From the NCBI GenBank assembly GCA_963780395.1, contig CAWABY010000013.1:62001-126000 (forward strand): 64,000 nt of DNA, written 5' to 3'. Numbering within the stretch: position 1 is the first letter of the stretch; each line of letters starts with the position of its first letter. This DNA comes from VGBV01 sp963780395 (GTDB lineage Bacteria > Actinomycetota > Thermoleophilia > Solirubrobacterales > 70-9). The notes under the pieces are model-generated. The model searched no databases. It saw only the letters and a program-made list of their open reading frames with translations, and was not told the DNA's origin. Below are positions 53,522 to 62,113 of this stretch, piece after piece. Position numbers and translations under genes: made by a program.

Positions 53522-54376
53522 GTGAAGAGGGCAGCGATCCTGGCCGCAGTGACCATCGTGGCGCTGGCGCTCTCGGTCGCGCCGGCGGCCGGTGCGCGGA
53601 AGGGCGGCGGAAAGTTGAAGACCGGGATCGGCAGGGCCAGCACCTCCGGCGCGTTCAGCATCGCCGAGACCACCGCCGTCTGCCCGAAGGGGACCAAGGT
53701 GCTCGGCGGGGGTTATTCGACAACCGTTCCCGCCGTAGGGAGCCACTGGCTGAACGTGTTCGAGTCGCAGCGCTCGGGGGCGCGGGGGTGGAGCGTGTCG
53801 GGCGCCCAGTACTTCGCCGGCGGCGACGAGCTCGTTGCCTTCGCTTACTGCGCCCCGCTGAACGTCAAGATCAGGGCCCGGAGCGCGACGGTCCCGCTGC
53901 CGGCGACTGCCGACTCCAGCGCGGTCGTTCAGGCGCGCTGCCCGAAGGGCAACATCGCTCTCTCTGGCGGCTTTTTGACCCAGGCGGCCAGCCCGACTGA
54001 CTCGAGCCTCGTCTCGCGCTCGATTGGCGCCAGCAGGTCGCGCTGGGTCGTCGACGCGACGAGACTGAGCGGCAGCGCCGCCCGCACCCTGACCGCTCAC
54101 GTGTACTGCGCGCCGAAGGCGAAATTGGCCACCCGCTTCGAGGACGCCGCGGTTGCCGGGCCGCTGGGCAGCATCCACAACGCTCTCACCCCCGGCTGCC
54201 CGAAGGGGACCGGGCTGACCGGCGGGGGCTTCGCGACCAGCACCCCGGTCGGCGGCCTCCTCAACGCAGCCCTCGTCTACGAAACGAAGCGGGCCGGGTC
54301 GGGCTGGACCTCTTCGGCCACTCCGAGCAGCGGCACGACCTCGATCACCCTGGTCACCAACGCGTATTGCCGCTGA
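53522..54376 (+). CDS. Secreted repeat protein of the CPKG/GGG family, second copy
   Basis: 284 aa, GTG start. Signal peptide AAILAAVTIVALALSVAPAA. Three units: CPKGTKVLGGGYST ending AYCAP, CPKGNIALSGGFLT ending VYCAP, CPKGTGLTGGGFAT ending AYCR. Each has a Trp in the middle (GWSVSG, RWVVDA, GWTSSA). Domain paralogue of 39377-40288 with the same three-repeat architecture. Confidence 0.75.
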   Translation: MKRAAILAAVTIVALALSVAPAAGARKGGGKLKTGIGRASTSGAFSIAETTAVCPKGTKVLGGGYSTTVPAVGSHWLNVFESQRSGARGWSVSGAQYFAGGDELVAFAYCAPLNVKIRARSATVPLPATADSSAVVQARCPKGNIALSGGFLTQAASPTDSSLVSRSIGASRSRWVVDATRLSGSAARTLTAHVYCAPKAKLATRFEDAAVAGPLGSIHNALTPGCPKGTGLTGGGFATSTPVGGLLNAALVYETKRAGSGWTSSATPSSGTTSITLVTNAYCR

Positions 54377-54386
54377 GTCTCGGAAC

Positions 54387-55400
54387 CTAGGCGACGATCG
54401 TCAGCGCACGAGGCTCGACGCTGACGTCCAGCTCGGCGAAGTCGCCGATGTAGTCGCCGTCGACCTGGACCGGGAAGCGGCGCAGGGTGCCGCTCTCGTC
54501 CTCGGAGATCGACTGCACCAACGCCTCGGTGACGCCCTCGGCGTGGTCGATCTGGCGGTGCTGGGCCGGGCGCGTGCGCTCGCCGGTGCCGAGCACGCGG
54601 CTCGCGATCGTCGGCATGTCGCGCTGGGCCGAACGGCGCAACGCCGCCAGCGAAAGCGTCCCGTTGTCCAGGGCCGCGCCGTCGCAGACCCGGACGGGGC
54701 GGTCGCCGAAGTAGGTGAACGGGTCCGAGTTCTGGAGGATCGTGGTCACGCTCTCGAAGCGGTTGCCCTCGAGCTCGACGGACATCCGGACGGGATTGCG
54801 CAGGTACTCGCGATAGAAGCCGGAGATCGCCGCCCAGGTGAAGTACCACTGGCCCGCCCTCGACTTCATCTTGGGGTGGGCGTCGACGCGCTTGACCACG
54901 GTCGCGTCGAGGCCCATGCCGCACGCGAATACGAAGCGCCGGCCGTTGATGCGGCCGAGGTCGATCTTGCGTGGCCTGAAGTCGTCGGCGATCGCGATCA
55001 GGTGCTCGGTCGCGTCGACGACGTCGTCCGGGATACCGAGCGTGCGGCAGACGACGTTGGTCGAGCCGCCGGGCAGCACCGAGACCGGCACGTCGGTGCC
55101 GGCGAGCCCGTTCGCGACCTCGTTCAGGGTTCCGTCCCCGCCGAAGGCGACGACGATGTCGTACTCGCCGTGGCCGGCGTCCCGACCGAGCTCGATCGCG
55201 TGCTCTGAGGCCTCGGTGTCGATCGCCTCGACGTCGTAGCGGGCCTGGAGGGCGTACACGACCAGGTTCTTGAGCCGGTCCGAGACCGTGGTCGCGTAGG
55301 GGTTGACGATGATCAGCATCCGCTTCTTGGCAGCCCCCGGGGCCAGCGGCTGCGCGGGCGTCGGAGCTTGCTCGCGGTCGGGGGCGACGGTCGGCGGCAC
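54387..55400 (-). CDS. Diacylglycerol/lipid kinase family protein
   Basis: 337 aa. MLIIVNPYATTVSDRLKNLV, the ATP-binding FGGDGTLNEVANGLAGTDVP, VLPGGSTNVVCRTLGIPDDV and the second domain with FACGMGLDATVVKRVDAHPK. Family includes DagK, YegS and sphingosine kinase. It phosphorylates a lipid hydroxyl. A 27-residue Pro/Ala-rich N-terminal extension precedes the fold. Confidence 0.92.
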   Translation of the reverse strand: MPPTVAPDREQAPTPAQPLAPGAAKKRMLIIVNPYATTVSDRLKNLVVYALQARYDVEAIDTEASEHAIELGRDAGHGEYDIVVAFGGDGTLNEVANGLAGTDVPVSVLPGGSTNVVCRTLGIPDDVVDATEHLIAIADDFRPRKIDLGRINGRRFVFACGMGLDATVVKRVDAHPKMKSRAGQWYFTWAAISGFYREYLRNPVRMSVELEGNRFESVTTILQNSDPFTYFGDRPVRVCDGAALDNGTLSLAALRRSAQRDMPTIASRVLGTGERTRPAQHRQIDHAEGVTEALVQSISEDESGTLRRFPVQVDGDYIGDFAELDVSVEPRALTIVA

Positions 55401-55422
55401 GGTCCCTGAACCCTAGACCGCG

Positions 55423-56529
55423 CTAGGTCCGGCGGCCGGGAATCAGGCTTCCGAGCTGCGGATCCGGACCCGTGTCTCGCACCGCCTCGTAGCGGATGAC
55501 ACCTTCGTCCTCGACCTCGCGCACGTGCCCGGCATTGATCAGCAAGTCGACGTGGCCGATCACCTCGGACAGGGTCAGGAAGGCCTGCGTGACGGCGACG
55601 TCGCCCCAGAGCGCCTGGGCCAGGTCGTGGCCGGTGCGCGAGCGCTCGGCGATCAGGCCGTAGAGCTTCTCGGCCCGGCGCTGGTGCATGGCGAAGCGCT
55701 CGTCGATCAGCGCGCGGTGGTCGGTGATCGGCTCGCCGTGGCCCGACAGCACGACCTCGGCTGGCAGTTCTCGCGTCTTCTGGAGGGACTCGATGTACTC
55801 GACCAGCGCCTGGCGACGGTCGCTCGACCCGTCAAGGGGCCTGGAGATCAGTGGGTTGGAGGAGATGTGCTTGATCAGGTGGTCCGCCGCGATCAGGATC
55901 TTCCGGTGCTGGTCCCAGAAGACGGTGTCCGAGGGGCTGTGGCCGGGCCGGAGGTGCGCCTCGAGGACCCTGTCGCGCAGCTGCAGGAACTCGCCGTCCT
56001 CGAACGGGTCGGTGACCTTCGTCTTTGATCCCCAGGCCCGGAAGCTCCCAACGACCTGGCGCAGCGCCGTCACGACCTCCTCGGAAATCCCATGCCGCAA
56101 CATCAGCTCGGCGGCCTCCCGATCCTCGCGTTCGGCGTCATCGCCGAAGTTCTCGACGAACGGCACCACCACGTCGATCGCCGATACGTCCGCTCCGGAG
56201 CGCTTCGCCACGATGTCGACCAGGCCCAGATGGTCGATGTGCTGGTGGCTGATGATCACAAGCTCGATGTCCTCGATCCGGTGGCCCAAAGCGCGGAGCT
56301 GGCGGTCAAGCTCGTGCAGCGCCTTGGCGGAGTTGGGCCCGGCGTCGATCAGCGTCAGCGGCTCGTCCTCGAGCAGGTAGCAGTTGACGCGCCCGACCTG
56401 GAAGGGGGTGGGTATCCGGAGGGTGCGGATGCCCGCGTCCGCGATCCGCTGCCAGACGGCGTTGGGGACGGCTTCGCCGTCCGCCGGCACCTCCTCCGCT
56501 TCGCGTCCGGGGGCGCCTTGGTGGCTCAT
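55423..56529 (-). CDS. Metallo-beta-lactamase-fold hydrolase with C-terminal helical domain
   Basis: 368 aa. LIDAGPNSAKALHELDRQLR, metal site LVIISHQHIDHLGLVDIVAK, HLRPGHSPSDTVFWDQHRKI, LIAADHLIKHISSNPLISRP and VVLSGHGEPITDHRALIDER. The C-terminal 90 residues form a winged-helix-like cap (LTLSEVIGHVDLLINAGHVR). ATGA overlap with the mutase gene. Substrate unknown. Confidence 0.9.
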   Translation of the reverse strand: MSHQGAPGREAEEVPADGEAVPNAVWQRIADAGIRTLRIPTPFQVGRVNCYLLEDEPLTLIDAGPNSAKALHELDRQLRALGHRIEDIELVIISHQHIDHLGLVDIVAKRSGADVSAIDVVVPFVENFGDDAEREDREAAELMLRHGISEEVVTALRQVVGSFRAWGSKTKVTDPFEDGEFLQLRDRVLEAHLRPGHSPSDTVFWDQHRKILIAADHLIKHISSNPLISRPLDGSSDRRQALVEYIESLQKTRELPAEVVLSGHGEPITDHRALIDERFAMHQRRAEKLYGLIAERSRTGHDLAQALWGDVAVTQAFLTLSEVIGHVDLLINAGHVREVEDEGVIRYEAVRDTGPDPQLGSLIPGRRT

Positions 56530-57902
56530 TCGCGGATCAGGCCCAGCACCTCGTCCCGCTTCTCCTCCATGTGCTCGGGTGAGGCCAGCGACTCGAGGTT
56601 GAGCCGCAGCAGCGGCTCGGTATTGGAGGGGCGCACGTTGAAGTGCCAGTCGGGGTAGTCGACCGAGACCCCGTCGAGGTGGGAGATCTCGCCGTCGGAG
56701 TAGCGCCGCTCGATCTCGGCCATCTTCGCCTCCTGGTCGGCCACCTCGGAGTTGATCTCGCCGGAGATGAAGTAGCGCGAGCGAAAGGCCGCCATCAGCT
56801 CGGTCAGCGACCTGCCTTCGGTCGCGAGCAGTTCAAGCATCAGCAGCGCCGGGATCGAGCCGGAGTCCGCGCAGTAGAAGTCGCGGAAGTAGTAGTGGCC
56901 CGAGACCTCGCCGCCGAAGATCGCGTCCTCTTCGCGCATCCGGGCCTTGAAGAACGCATGGCCCACGCGGCTCAGGTCCGTTCGGCCACCGAGCGCAGCA
57001 ACCGTGTCCGGAACCGCCCGGCTGGAGCGAGGGTCATAGAGGACGGTTGAGCCGGGCTCCTTCGCGAGCATCGCCTCGGCGAGCAGTGCACAGATGAAGT
57101 CACCGTCGGCGAACTTCGCGTCGGAATCAAAGAAGAAGCAGCGATCGGCGTCGCCGTCCCAGGCGATCGCCAGGTCGACCTCGTCCTCCCGAATTCGCTC
57201 GACGATTTCGACGCGGTTCTCCTCCAGCATCGGGTTGGGGCCGCGCTCGGGGAAGTCGCTGCGAGGCTCGAAGGAGGCCGTGCGAACCTCGATCTCGAGC
57301 CTCTCCAGCACCGGCCCGATCATCGGCCCGGCCATACCGTCGCTGCCGTAGGCGAGCAGCTTCAGGCCGCCGATCCTGCCGGGATCGACGATGCCGAGGA
57401 GGTGCTCGTGGAACTCCGTTGCGATCTCGACCGGCTCGCTCGATCCCCCGCCGGGGGGATCCGGCATGCCCGCCTCGATCATCGCGCGGACGTCCTGGAT
57501 CCCGGCGTCGCCCGACAGCGCCAGCGCCTGCTCGCGCAGCAGCTTGATCCCGGTATAGGCCCGTGGGTTGTGAGAGGCGGTGACCATCGCCCCTCCGTCG
57601 AGCTCACGCGAGCCGACCAGGAAATAGAGCTGCTCGGTCGCGACCTGCCCTGCGTCGAGCACGCGCACGCCCTCGGCGACCATGCCCTCGCGGGTGCGCT
57701 CGGCCATCTCGGGGGAGCTCTCGCGCATATCGCGGCCCAGTCCGACGACCAGCTCGGCGCCGGGCTTCTCGCGCAGGCCGGCCAGCACGCGCGCGAAGGC
57801 GCGCCCGATCAGGAAGGCGGTATCGCCGTCCATCTCGGAGCCGTAGAGGCCGCGGACGTCGTAGGCCTTGAAGATGGAGGCCGGGGGAGAGGTGATCGCC
57901 AC
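56526..57902 (-). CDS. Phosphomannomutase/phosphoglucomutase
   Basis: 458 aa. IFKAYDVRGLYGSEMDGDTA, active-site serine loop GAMVTASHNPRAYTGIK, metal loop LAIAWDGDADRCFFFDSDAK, sugar-binding loop IFGGEVSGHYYFRDFYCADS and phosphate loop FNVRPSNTEPLLRLNLES. Interconverts hexose 1- and 6-phosphates for sugar-nucleotide synthesis; the later nucleotidyltransferase and dehydratase genes may use its product. Confidence 0.96.
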   Translation of the reverse strand: MAITSPPASIFKAYDVRGLYGSEMDGDTAFLIGRAFARVLAGLREKPGAELVVGLGRDMRESSPEMAERTREGMVAEGVRVLDAGQVATEQLYFLVGSRELDGGAMVTASHNPRAYTGIKLLREQALALSGDAGIQDVRAMIEAGMPDPPGGGSSEPVEIATEFHEHLLGIVDPGRIGGLKLLAYGSDGMAGPMIGPVLERLEIEVRTASFEPRSDFPERGPNPMLEENRVEIVERIREDEVDLAIAWDGDADRCFFFDSDAKFADGDFICALLAEAMLAKEPGSTVLYDPRSSRAVPDTVAALGGRTDLSRVGHAFFKARMREEDAIFGGEVSGHYYFRDFYCADSGSIPALLMLELLATEGRSLTELMAAFRSRYFISGEINSEVADQEAKMAEIERRYSDGEISHLDGVSVDYPDWHFNVRPSNTEPLLRLNLESLASPEHMEEKRDEVLGLIRE

Positions 57903-57928
57903 AGCCGGGGCAGGTTAGTCGCGGGCGG

Positions 57929-58426
57929 CTATTCGAACGCGCCGGCGAGCGCCTTGTAGCTCTGCTCGAGCGTCTGCGGCATCACCCGGGTATCGGCGAG
58001 CACGGGCATGAAGTTGGTGTCGCCGCCCCAGCGCGGCACCACGTGCATGTGGATGTGGTGCTCGACGCCGGCGCCCGCGACACGGCCTTGGTTGAAACCG
58101 ACGTTGTAGCCGTGCGGGGAGTACGTCGCTTCGAGGATCCGCATCGCCTGCTTGGAGAGCGACATCATCTCGGCCACGGTCTCGTCATCGAGCGCGGGCA
58201 GGGAGCCGACGTGATCGTACGGCGCCACCATCAGGTGCCCGTTCGTGTACGGGTACTTGTTCAGGATCACGAAGCAGCGCTCGGCGCGATGGACGATCAG
58301 GTTCTCCTCGTCATGCTCGTCTCCGTCGCCGAGCTTGGCGCAGAAGATGCACTCGTCCTCGTTGTCCTTGCTCGCGTCCTTCACGTACTCGAGGCGCCAC
58401 GGCGCCCAGATCCGGTCGTTGGCCAC
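57929..58426 (-). CDS. HIT-family protein (AP4A phosphorylase-like)
   Basis: 165 aa. MANDRIWAPWRLEYVKDASK is the characteristic start of the actinobacterial AP4A-type HIT group. ECIFCAKLGDGDEHDEENLI supplies the CxxC pair. The triad lies in GVEHHIHMHVVPRWGGDTNF. The YNVGFNQGRVAGAG loop is also typical. Confidence 0.95.
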   Translation of the reverse strand: MANDRIWAPWRLEYVKDASKDNEDECIFCAKLGDGDEHDEENLIVHRAERCFVILNKYPYTNGHLMVAPYDHVGSLPALDDETVAEMMSLSKQAMRILEATYSPHGYNVGFNQGRVAGAGVEHHIHMHVVPRWGGDTNFMPVLADTRVMPQTLEQSYKALAGAFE

Positions 58427-58474
58427 ACGGGCGATGCTACGGCTTCGCCATCAGGCCGCGGCCGTAATGGCCGC

Positions 58475-59479
58475 TCAGAGCCAGCCGCGCCGGCGGAAGT
58501 AGCCGACCATCACCACGAGCAGCGCGAACATGGCGCCGACGATCACGTAGAAGGCGGTGTCGTTGCCCTCGCCGGGGACGCCGACGTTCATGCCCCAGAG
58601 GCTCGCCAGGAAGGTCAGGGGCAGGACGATGACGCTGATCGAGGTGAGGACGCGGAGGATGTCGTTGACGCGGTGGGAGATCACGGACTCGTTCGTCTCC
58701 TCGTAGGCGACGACGACCTCCTTGTAGTTCTCGAGCATGTCCCAGATGCGCTCGTGGGCGTCGACGATGTCGTCGAAGTAGATCTCGAGGTCGATTTCGG
58801 GCGCCAGGTACCGGTCCTTGACCCGCTCGAGGTCCCGCAGCACCGGGCGCTGGGGGCGGATCACCTTGCGGAAGTTGATGATCTCCTGCTTGACGTTGGA
58901 GATGTCGCGCACGATCTCCTCGGACCGGCCCTCGAAGATCTCCTCCTCGAGCGCGTCGAGCTTGTTGCCGATCTTGCGCAGCATCGGGAAGCAGTAGTCG
59001 AAGCCGTCGTCGACGATCCGGTAGAGCAGGTATCCGGAGCCGCGCGAGAAGATCTGCTCGCGGAGCTCCTCCTTCTGGCGGCAGCGCTCGAAGAGATACT
59101 CGACCGGCTGCAGCGGCTGGTTGGGGATCGTGATCAGGAAGCCGGGGCCGACGAAGATGTCGAGCTCGCCGGTGCCGAGGCGGCCGGCGGCGCTGTCGAA
59201 GACCGGGAAGTGCAGGACGATGAACAGGTAGTCGTCGTACTTGTCGATCTTCGGGCGCTGGTTGCGCGACAGAACGTCCTCGAAGTCGAGGGGGTGGAAG
59301 TCGAAGTGCTCCTCCAGCCACGCCTGTTCGACCGCGGTCGGGCGCTCGACGTTGACCCAGCGCAGGCCCTCGGCCGCGATCTCCTCTACGTGCGGGGTAC
59401 GGGGCTCAGGCGCCGCAGGCGCGACGACTTCCCCGGCGCGGGTGGCCCTGCGTAGCCTGGGGCGAGGGAGGTTCGGCAT
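58475..59479 (-). CDS. corA: CorA-family magnesium transporter
   Basis: 334 aa from ATG 59479, AGGAG 9 nt upstream; a longer frame to 59524 has no ribosome binding site. A long cytoplasmic N-terminal domain (LRWVNVERPTAVEQAWLEEH, FDFHPLDFEDVLSRNQRPKI) and helices (LEEEIFEGRSEEIVRDISNV) precede two C-terminal transmembrane helices. The signature loop WGMNVGVPGEGNDTA (GMN) and a basic end RRRGW complete it. Confidence 0.95.
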   Translation of the reverse strand: MPNLPRPRLRRATRAGEVVAPAAPEPRTPHVEEIAAEGLRWVNVERPTAVEQAWLEEHFDFHPLDFEDVLSRNQRPKIDKYDDYLFIVLHFPVFDSAAGRLGTGELDIFVGPGFLITIPNQPLQPVEYLFERCRQKEELREQIFSRGSGYLLYRIVDDGFDYCFPMLRKIGNKLDALEEEIFEGRSEEIVRDISNVKQEIINFRKVIRPQRPVLRDLERVKDRYLAPEIDLEIYFDDIVDAHERIWDMLENYKEVVVAYEETNESVISHRVNDILRVLTSISVIVLPLTFLASLWGMNVGVPGEGNDTAFYVIVGAMFALLVVMVGYFRRRGWL

Positions 59480-59612
59480 CGGCCGGCTCCTGCTGTGTCG
59501 TCGGGTCGTCCATTCCGTGGACAACTTTACGCAAGAGGCCGAGCGCCGAGCGCAATGGCGTGCCCGAGGCGATGGCGAATGGCGCTGTTATAGTCCTCGT
59601 CACATAGCTGCA

Positions 59613-59728
59613 CCACATCAAGAGGGGTGGAGGGAATGGCCCGTTGAAGCCCCGGCAACCCCCTCGGACGCTGGTCCGAGGAAGGTGCCAAATCCATCAG
59701 GACTGAACGACAGGCCTGGAAGATGTGG
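59613..59728 (+). ncRNA. SAM-I (S-box) riboswitch
   Basis: P1 CCACATC pairs with GATGTGG at the far end. Core blocks: ATCAAGAGGGGTGGAGGGA, CTGGCCC-like ATGGCCCGTTGAAGCCCC, GGCAACC, and AAGGTGCCAAATCC. P3 is CCTCGGAC-GCTG-GTCCGAGG. TATAGT at 59589-59594 is a likely -10. SAM binding should favour the terminator that follows, turning off the threonine synthase-like and MoaD-like genes. Confidence 0.95.
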
Positions 59729-59743
59729 GAAGAGTTTCCTCGG

Positions 59744-59776
59744 AACCTCCGCCCACACACCAGGCGGAGGTTTTTT
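59744..59776 (+). terminator. Riboswitch expression-platform terminator
   Basis: AACCTCCGCC and GGCGGAGGTT with a 9-nt loop, running into a T6 tract. Follows the SAM aptamer directly and ends 15 nt before the start codon. Confidence 0.92.
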
Positions 59777-59790
59777 CGTAGAGGGAGCTC

Positions 59791-61020
59791 ATGGCCGTCG
59801 ATTCACTGAAATGCAAGGAATGCGAAGCGTCCTATGAGCTGGGCGCCGCCTTCTTCTGCGAGAGCTGCTTCGGCCCGCTCGAGGTCCGCTACGACTTCTC
59901 CGGGCTCGACGCCGACGAGGCCAGACGCAAGATCTCGGCGGGCTCGCGCGGGATCTGGCGCTACTCGGACTTCCTGCCATTCGACGGGCGCCCGGGCGAC
60001 CCGCTCGAGCCCGGGCTGACCCCGCTGGTACGAGCCGACCGCCTGGCCGAGCGCCTCGGGCTGGGCGAGGTCTGGATCAAGAACGACGCTGCCAACCCCA
60101 CGCACTCGTTCAAGGACCGGGTGGTGGCAGTAGCCGTCGCGAAGGCCAAGGAGCTGGGCTTCGAGACAGTCGCCTGCGCCTCCACCGGCAACCTCGCCAA
60201 CGCCGTCGCCGCGCACTCCGCCGCCGCCGGCCTGGACTCCTACGTGTTCGTCCCCTCTGACCTCGAGGAACAGAAGCTGCTCGCGACGGGCATCTACGGC
60301 ACCAAGCTCGTCGGCGTCCGGGGCAACTACGACGACGTCAACCGGCTCTGCACCGAGCTCGCCCAGGAGCGACCCTGGGCCTTCGTCAACGTCAACCTGC
60401 GCCCTTACTACGCGGAGGGCTCGAAGACCCTCGCCTACGAGACGATCGAGCAGCTTGGCTGGGAGCTCCCGAACCGCATCGTCGGCCCGATCGCGTCGGG
60501 CTCGATGTTCACCAAGCTCGGCCGCGGGATCAGCGAGTGGCTGGAGCTCGGCCTGGTGGAGGGCGAGCTGCCGACCTTCTGCGGGGCCCAGGCAGAGGGC
60601 TGCTCGCCGGTCGCGACGGCGTTCGCGGACGGGACCAGCGTTTGCAAGCCCCAGAAGCCCGAAACGATCGCCAAGAGCCTCGCGATCGGAGACCCGGCCG
60701 ACGGCCCCTACGCCCTCGACCTGGCCCGCGGCACGGGTGGCAGCATTGACTCCGTCGACGACGATGAGATTCGCGCCGGGATCCGGCTCCTGGCCGAGAC
60801 CACGGGCATCTTCACCGAGACCGCCGGCGGGGTCACCGTCGGGGTGCTCGCCAAGCTCGCCGAGCGCGGCGATATCAGCCGGGACGAGCGCGTGGTCGTC
60901 TACATCACCGGCGAGGGGCTGAAGACGCTCGACGCCGCCCGCGAGTCCTTCCGCATGCACGAGATCGACCCAACGCTGGAGGACTTCGAGCGCGAGTTCG
61001 CGGCCGAGGCCGTGGTCTAG
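59791..61020 (+). CDS. thrC: Threonine synthase-like PLP enzyme under SAM control
   Basis: 409 aa, GAGGGAG before the ATG. N-terminal zinc ribbon LKCKECEASYELGAAFFCES followed by CFGPLEV. PLP lysine in NPTHSFKDRVVAVAVAKAKE, phosphate-binding CASTGNLANAVAAHSAAAGL, then SGSMFTKLGRGISEWLELGL, GCSPVATAFADG and ETAGGVTVGVLAKLAERGD. Close to threonine synthase, but the SAM riboswitch and the adjacent MoaD-like sulfur carrier suggest a sulfur-amino-acid role (homocysteine or cysteine synthesis using a protein thiocarboxylate). Which reaction it performs cannot be decided from sequence. Confidence 0.85.
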   Translation: MAVDSLKCKECEASYELGAAFFCESCFGPLEVRYDFSGLDADEARRKISAGSRGIWRYSDFLPFDGRPGDPLEPGLTPLVRADRLAERLGLGEVWIKNDAANPTHSFKDRVVAVAVAKAKELGFETVACASTGNLANAVAAHSAAAGLDSYVFVPSDLEEQKLLATGIYGTKLVGVRGNYDDVNRLCTELAQERPWAFVNVNLRPYYAEGSKTLAYETIEQLGWELPNRIVGPIASGSMFTKLGRGISEWLELGLVEGELPTFCGAQAEGCSPVATAFADGTSVCKPQKPETIAKSLAIGDPADGPYALDLARGTGGSIDSVDDDEIRAGIRLLAETTGIFTETAGGVTVGVLAKLAERGDISRDERVVVYITGEGLKTLDAARESFRMHEIDPTLEDFEREFAAEAVV

Positions 61021-61032
61021 GATTTCGCCGGG

Positions 61033-61305
61033 ATGAGCGTCACGATCAAGATCCCGGCCCAGCTCCGCGCAGCCACAGGCGGCGAGGGCGAGCTCGTGGT
61101 CGAGGGCGGCACCGTCGGCGAGGCGCTGGACGCGGTCTTCGACCAGCACGACGGGCTGCGCGAGCGCATCACCCAGGACGGGGATCTGCGGCGCTTCGTC
61201 AACGTCTATGTCAGCGGCGAGGACATCCGCTTCCAGGATGGCCTCGAGACCGCTGTCTCCGACGGTGACGAGGTGACGATCCTCCCCGCCGTCGCCGGCG
61301 GCTAG
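61033..61305 (+). CDS. MoaD/ThiS-family sulfur carrier
   Basis: 90 aa. MSVTIKIPAQLRAATGGEGE, VEGGTVGEALDAVFDQHDGL, FVNVYVSGEDIRFQDGLETA, DEVTILPAVAGG. The beta-grasp pattern ends with the essential Gly-Gly, exposed at the C-terminus as in CysO and HcyS. It needs an E1-like adenylase (MoeB/MoeZ), not in this window. 12 nt after the threonine synthase-like gene. Confidence 0.92.
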   Translation: MSVTIKIPAQLRAATGGEGELVVEGGTVGEALDAVFDQHDGLRERITQDGDLRRFVNVYVSGEDIRFQDGLETAVSDGDEVTILPAVAGG

Positions 61306-61346
61306 CACCGGCCCGCCCTCGCGGCTCCGGTCTAGGGTTCGACGTC

Positions 61347-62084
61347 GTGCCTTCCTCCGACCAACCCGTTGTGATCCTCTGCGGCGGCCGCGGCACCCGT
61401 CTGCGCGAGCGCACGGAGTCGATCCCGAAGGCGCTGGTCGAGATCGGCGGCCGGCCGATCCTGTGGCACGTGATCTCGATCTATGCGGCGCAGGGGTTCC
61501 GGCGGTTCCTGCTCTGCACGGGATACAAGGGCGAGCAGATCGAGGCCTGGGCCGGCGAGACTCAGTGGCCCGACGGAGTCGACGTGGACTGCGCCGCCAC
61601 GGGACTCGACACTCCCACCGGCGGACGGATAAAAGTGGTCGAGGAGCGGCTCGGCGGCGAGCCGTTCTGCGCGACATACGCCGACGGCGTCGCTGACATC
61701 GACCTCGCGCGCCTGCTCGGCGCACACCGCCAGAGCGGCGCTGAGGCGACCGTGACAGTGGTGCGCCCGACGCTCCAGTTCGGTGTCGCCGAGCTGGGCG
61801 AGGACGACCGCGTGCTGGGCTTCGAGGAGAAGCCCAGCCTGGAGCGTTGGATCAACGGCGGCTTCTTCTGCTTCGAGCCCGGTGTCTTCGCCTACCTGGC
61901 GGAGGACAGCGTGCTCGAGCGCGAGCCCCTCGAGCGCCTGGCCGCCGACGGCGAGCTCAACGCCTTCAGGCACGTGGGCTTCTGGGACTGCATGGACACC
62001 TACAAGGACGCGGTCCTGCTCAACGACCTGTGGGCCTCAGGCGAGCCGCCGTGGCGCGTCTGGGCCGAGGAGCCCGTGAGATGA
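61347..62084 (+). CDS. Glucose-1-phosphate cytidylyltransferase-like nucleotidyltransferase
   Basis: 245 aa, GTG start. VVILCGGRGTRLRERTESIP, KALVEIGGRPILWHVISIYA, FLLCTGYKGEQIEAWA, ATYADGVADIDLARLLG, FGVAELGEDDRVLGFEEKPS, GGFFCFEPGVFAYL and VGFWDCMDTYKDAVLLNDLW match the RfbF group. Makes a nucleotide-activated sugar for the dehydratase that follows. Confidence 0.9.
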   Translation: MPSSDQPVVILCGGRGTRLRERTESIPKALVEIGGRPILWHVISIYAAQGFRRFLLCTGYKGEQIEAWAGETQWPDGVDVDCAATGLDTPTGGRIKVVEERLGGEPFCATYADGVADIDLARLLGAHRQSGAEATVTVVRPTLQFGVAELGEDDRVLGFEEKPSLERWINGGFFCFEPGVFAYLAEDSVLEREPLERLAADGELNAFRHVGFWDCMDTYKDAVLLNDLWASGEPPWRVWAEEPVR

Positions 62085-62113
62085 CGGGGCCAGGCGTCAT
62101 GGAGACGGCCTGA
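62081..62113 (+). CDS. Ten-residue relay ORF before the dehydratase
   Basis: MTGPGVMETA-stop. ATG overlaps the stop of the cytidylyltransferase (ATGA), and its TGA overlaps the CTG start of the dehydratase (CTGA). Confidence 0.35.
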   Translation: MTGPGVMETA

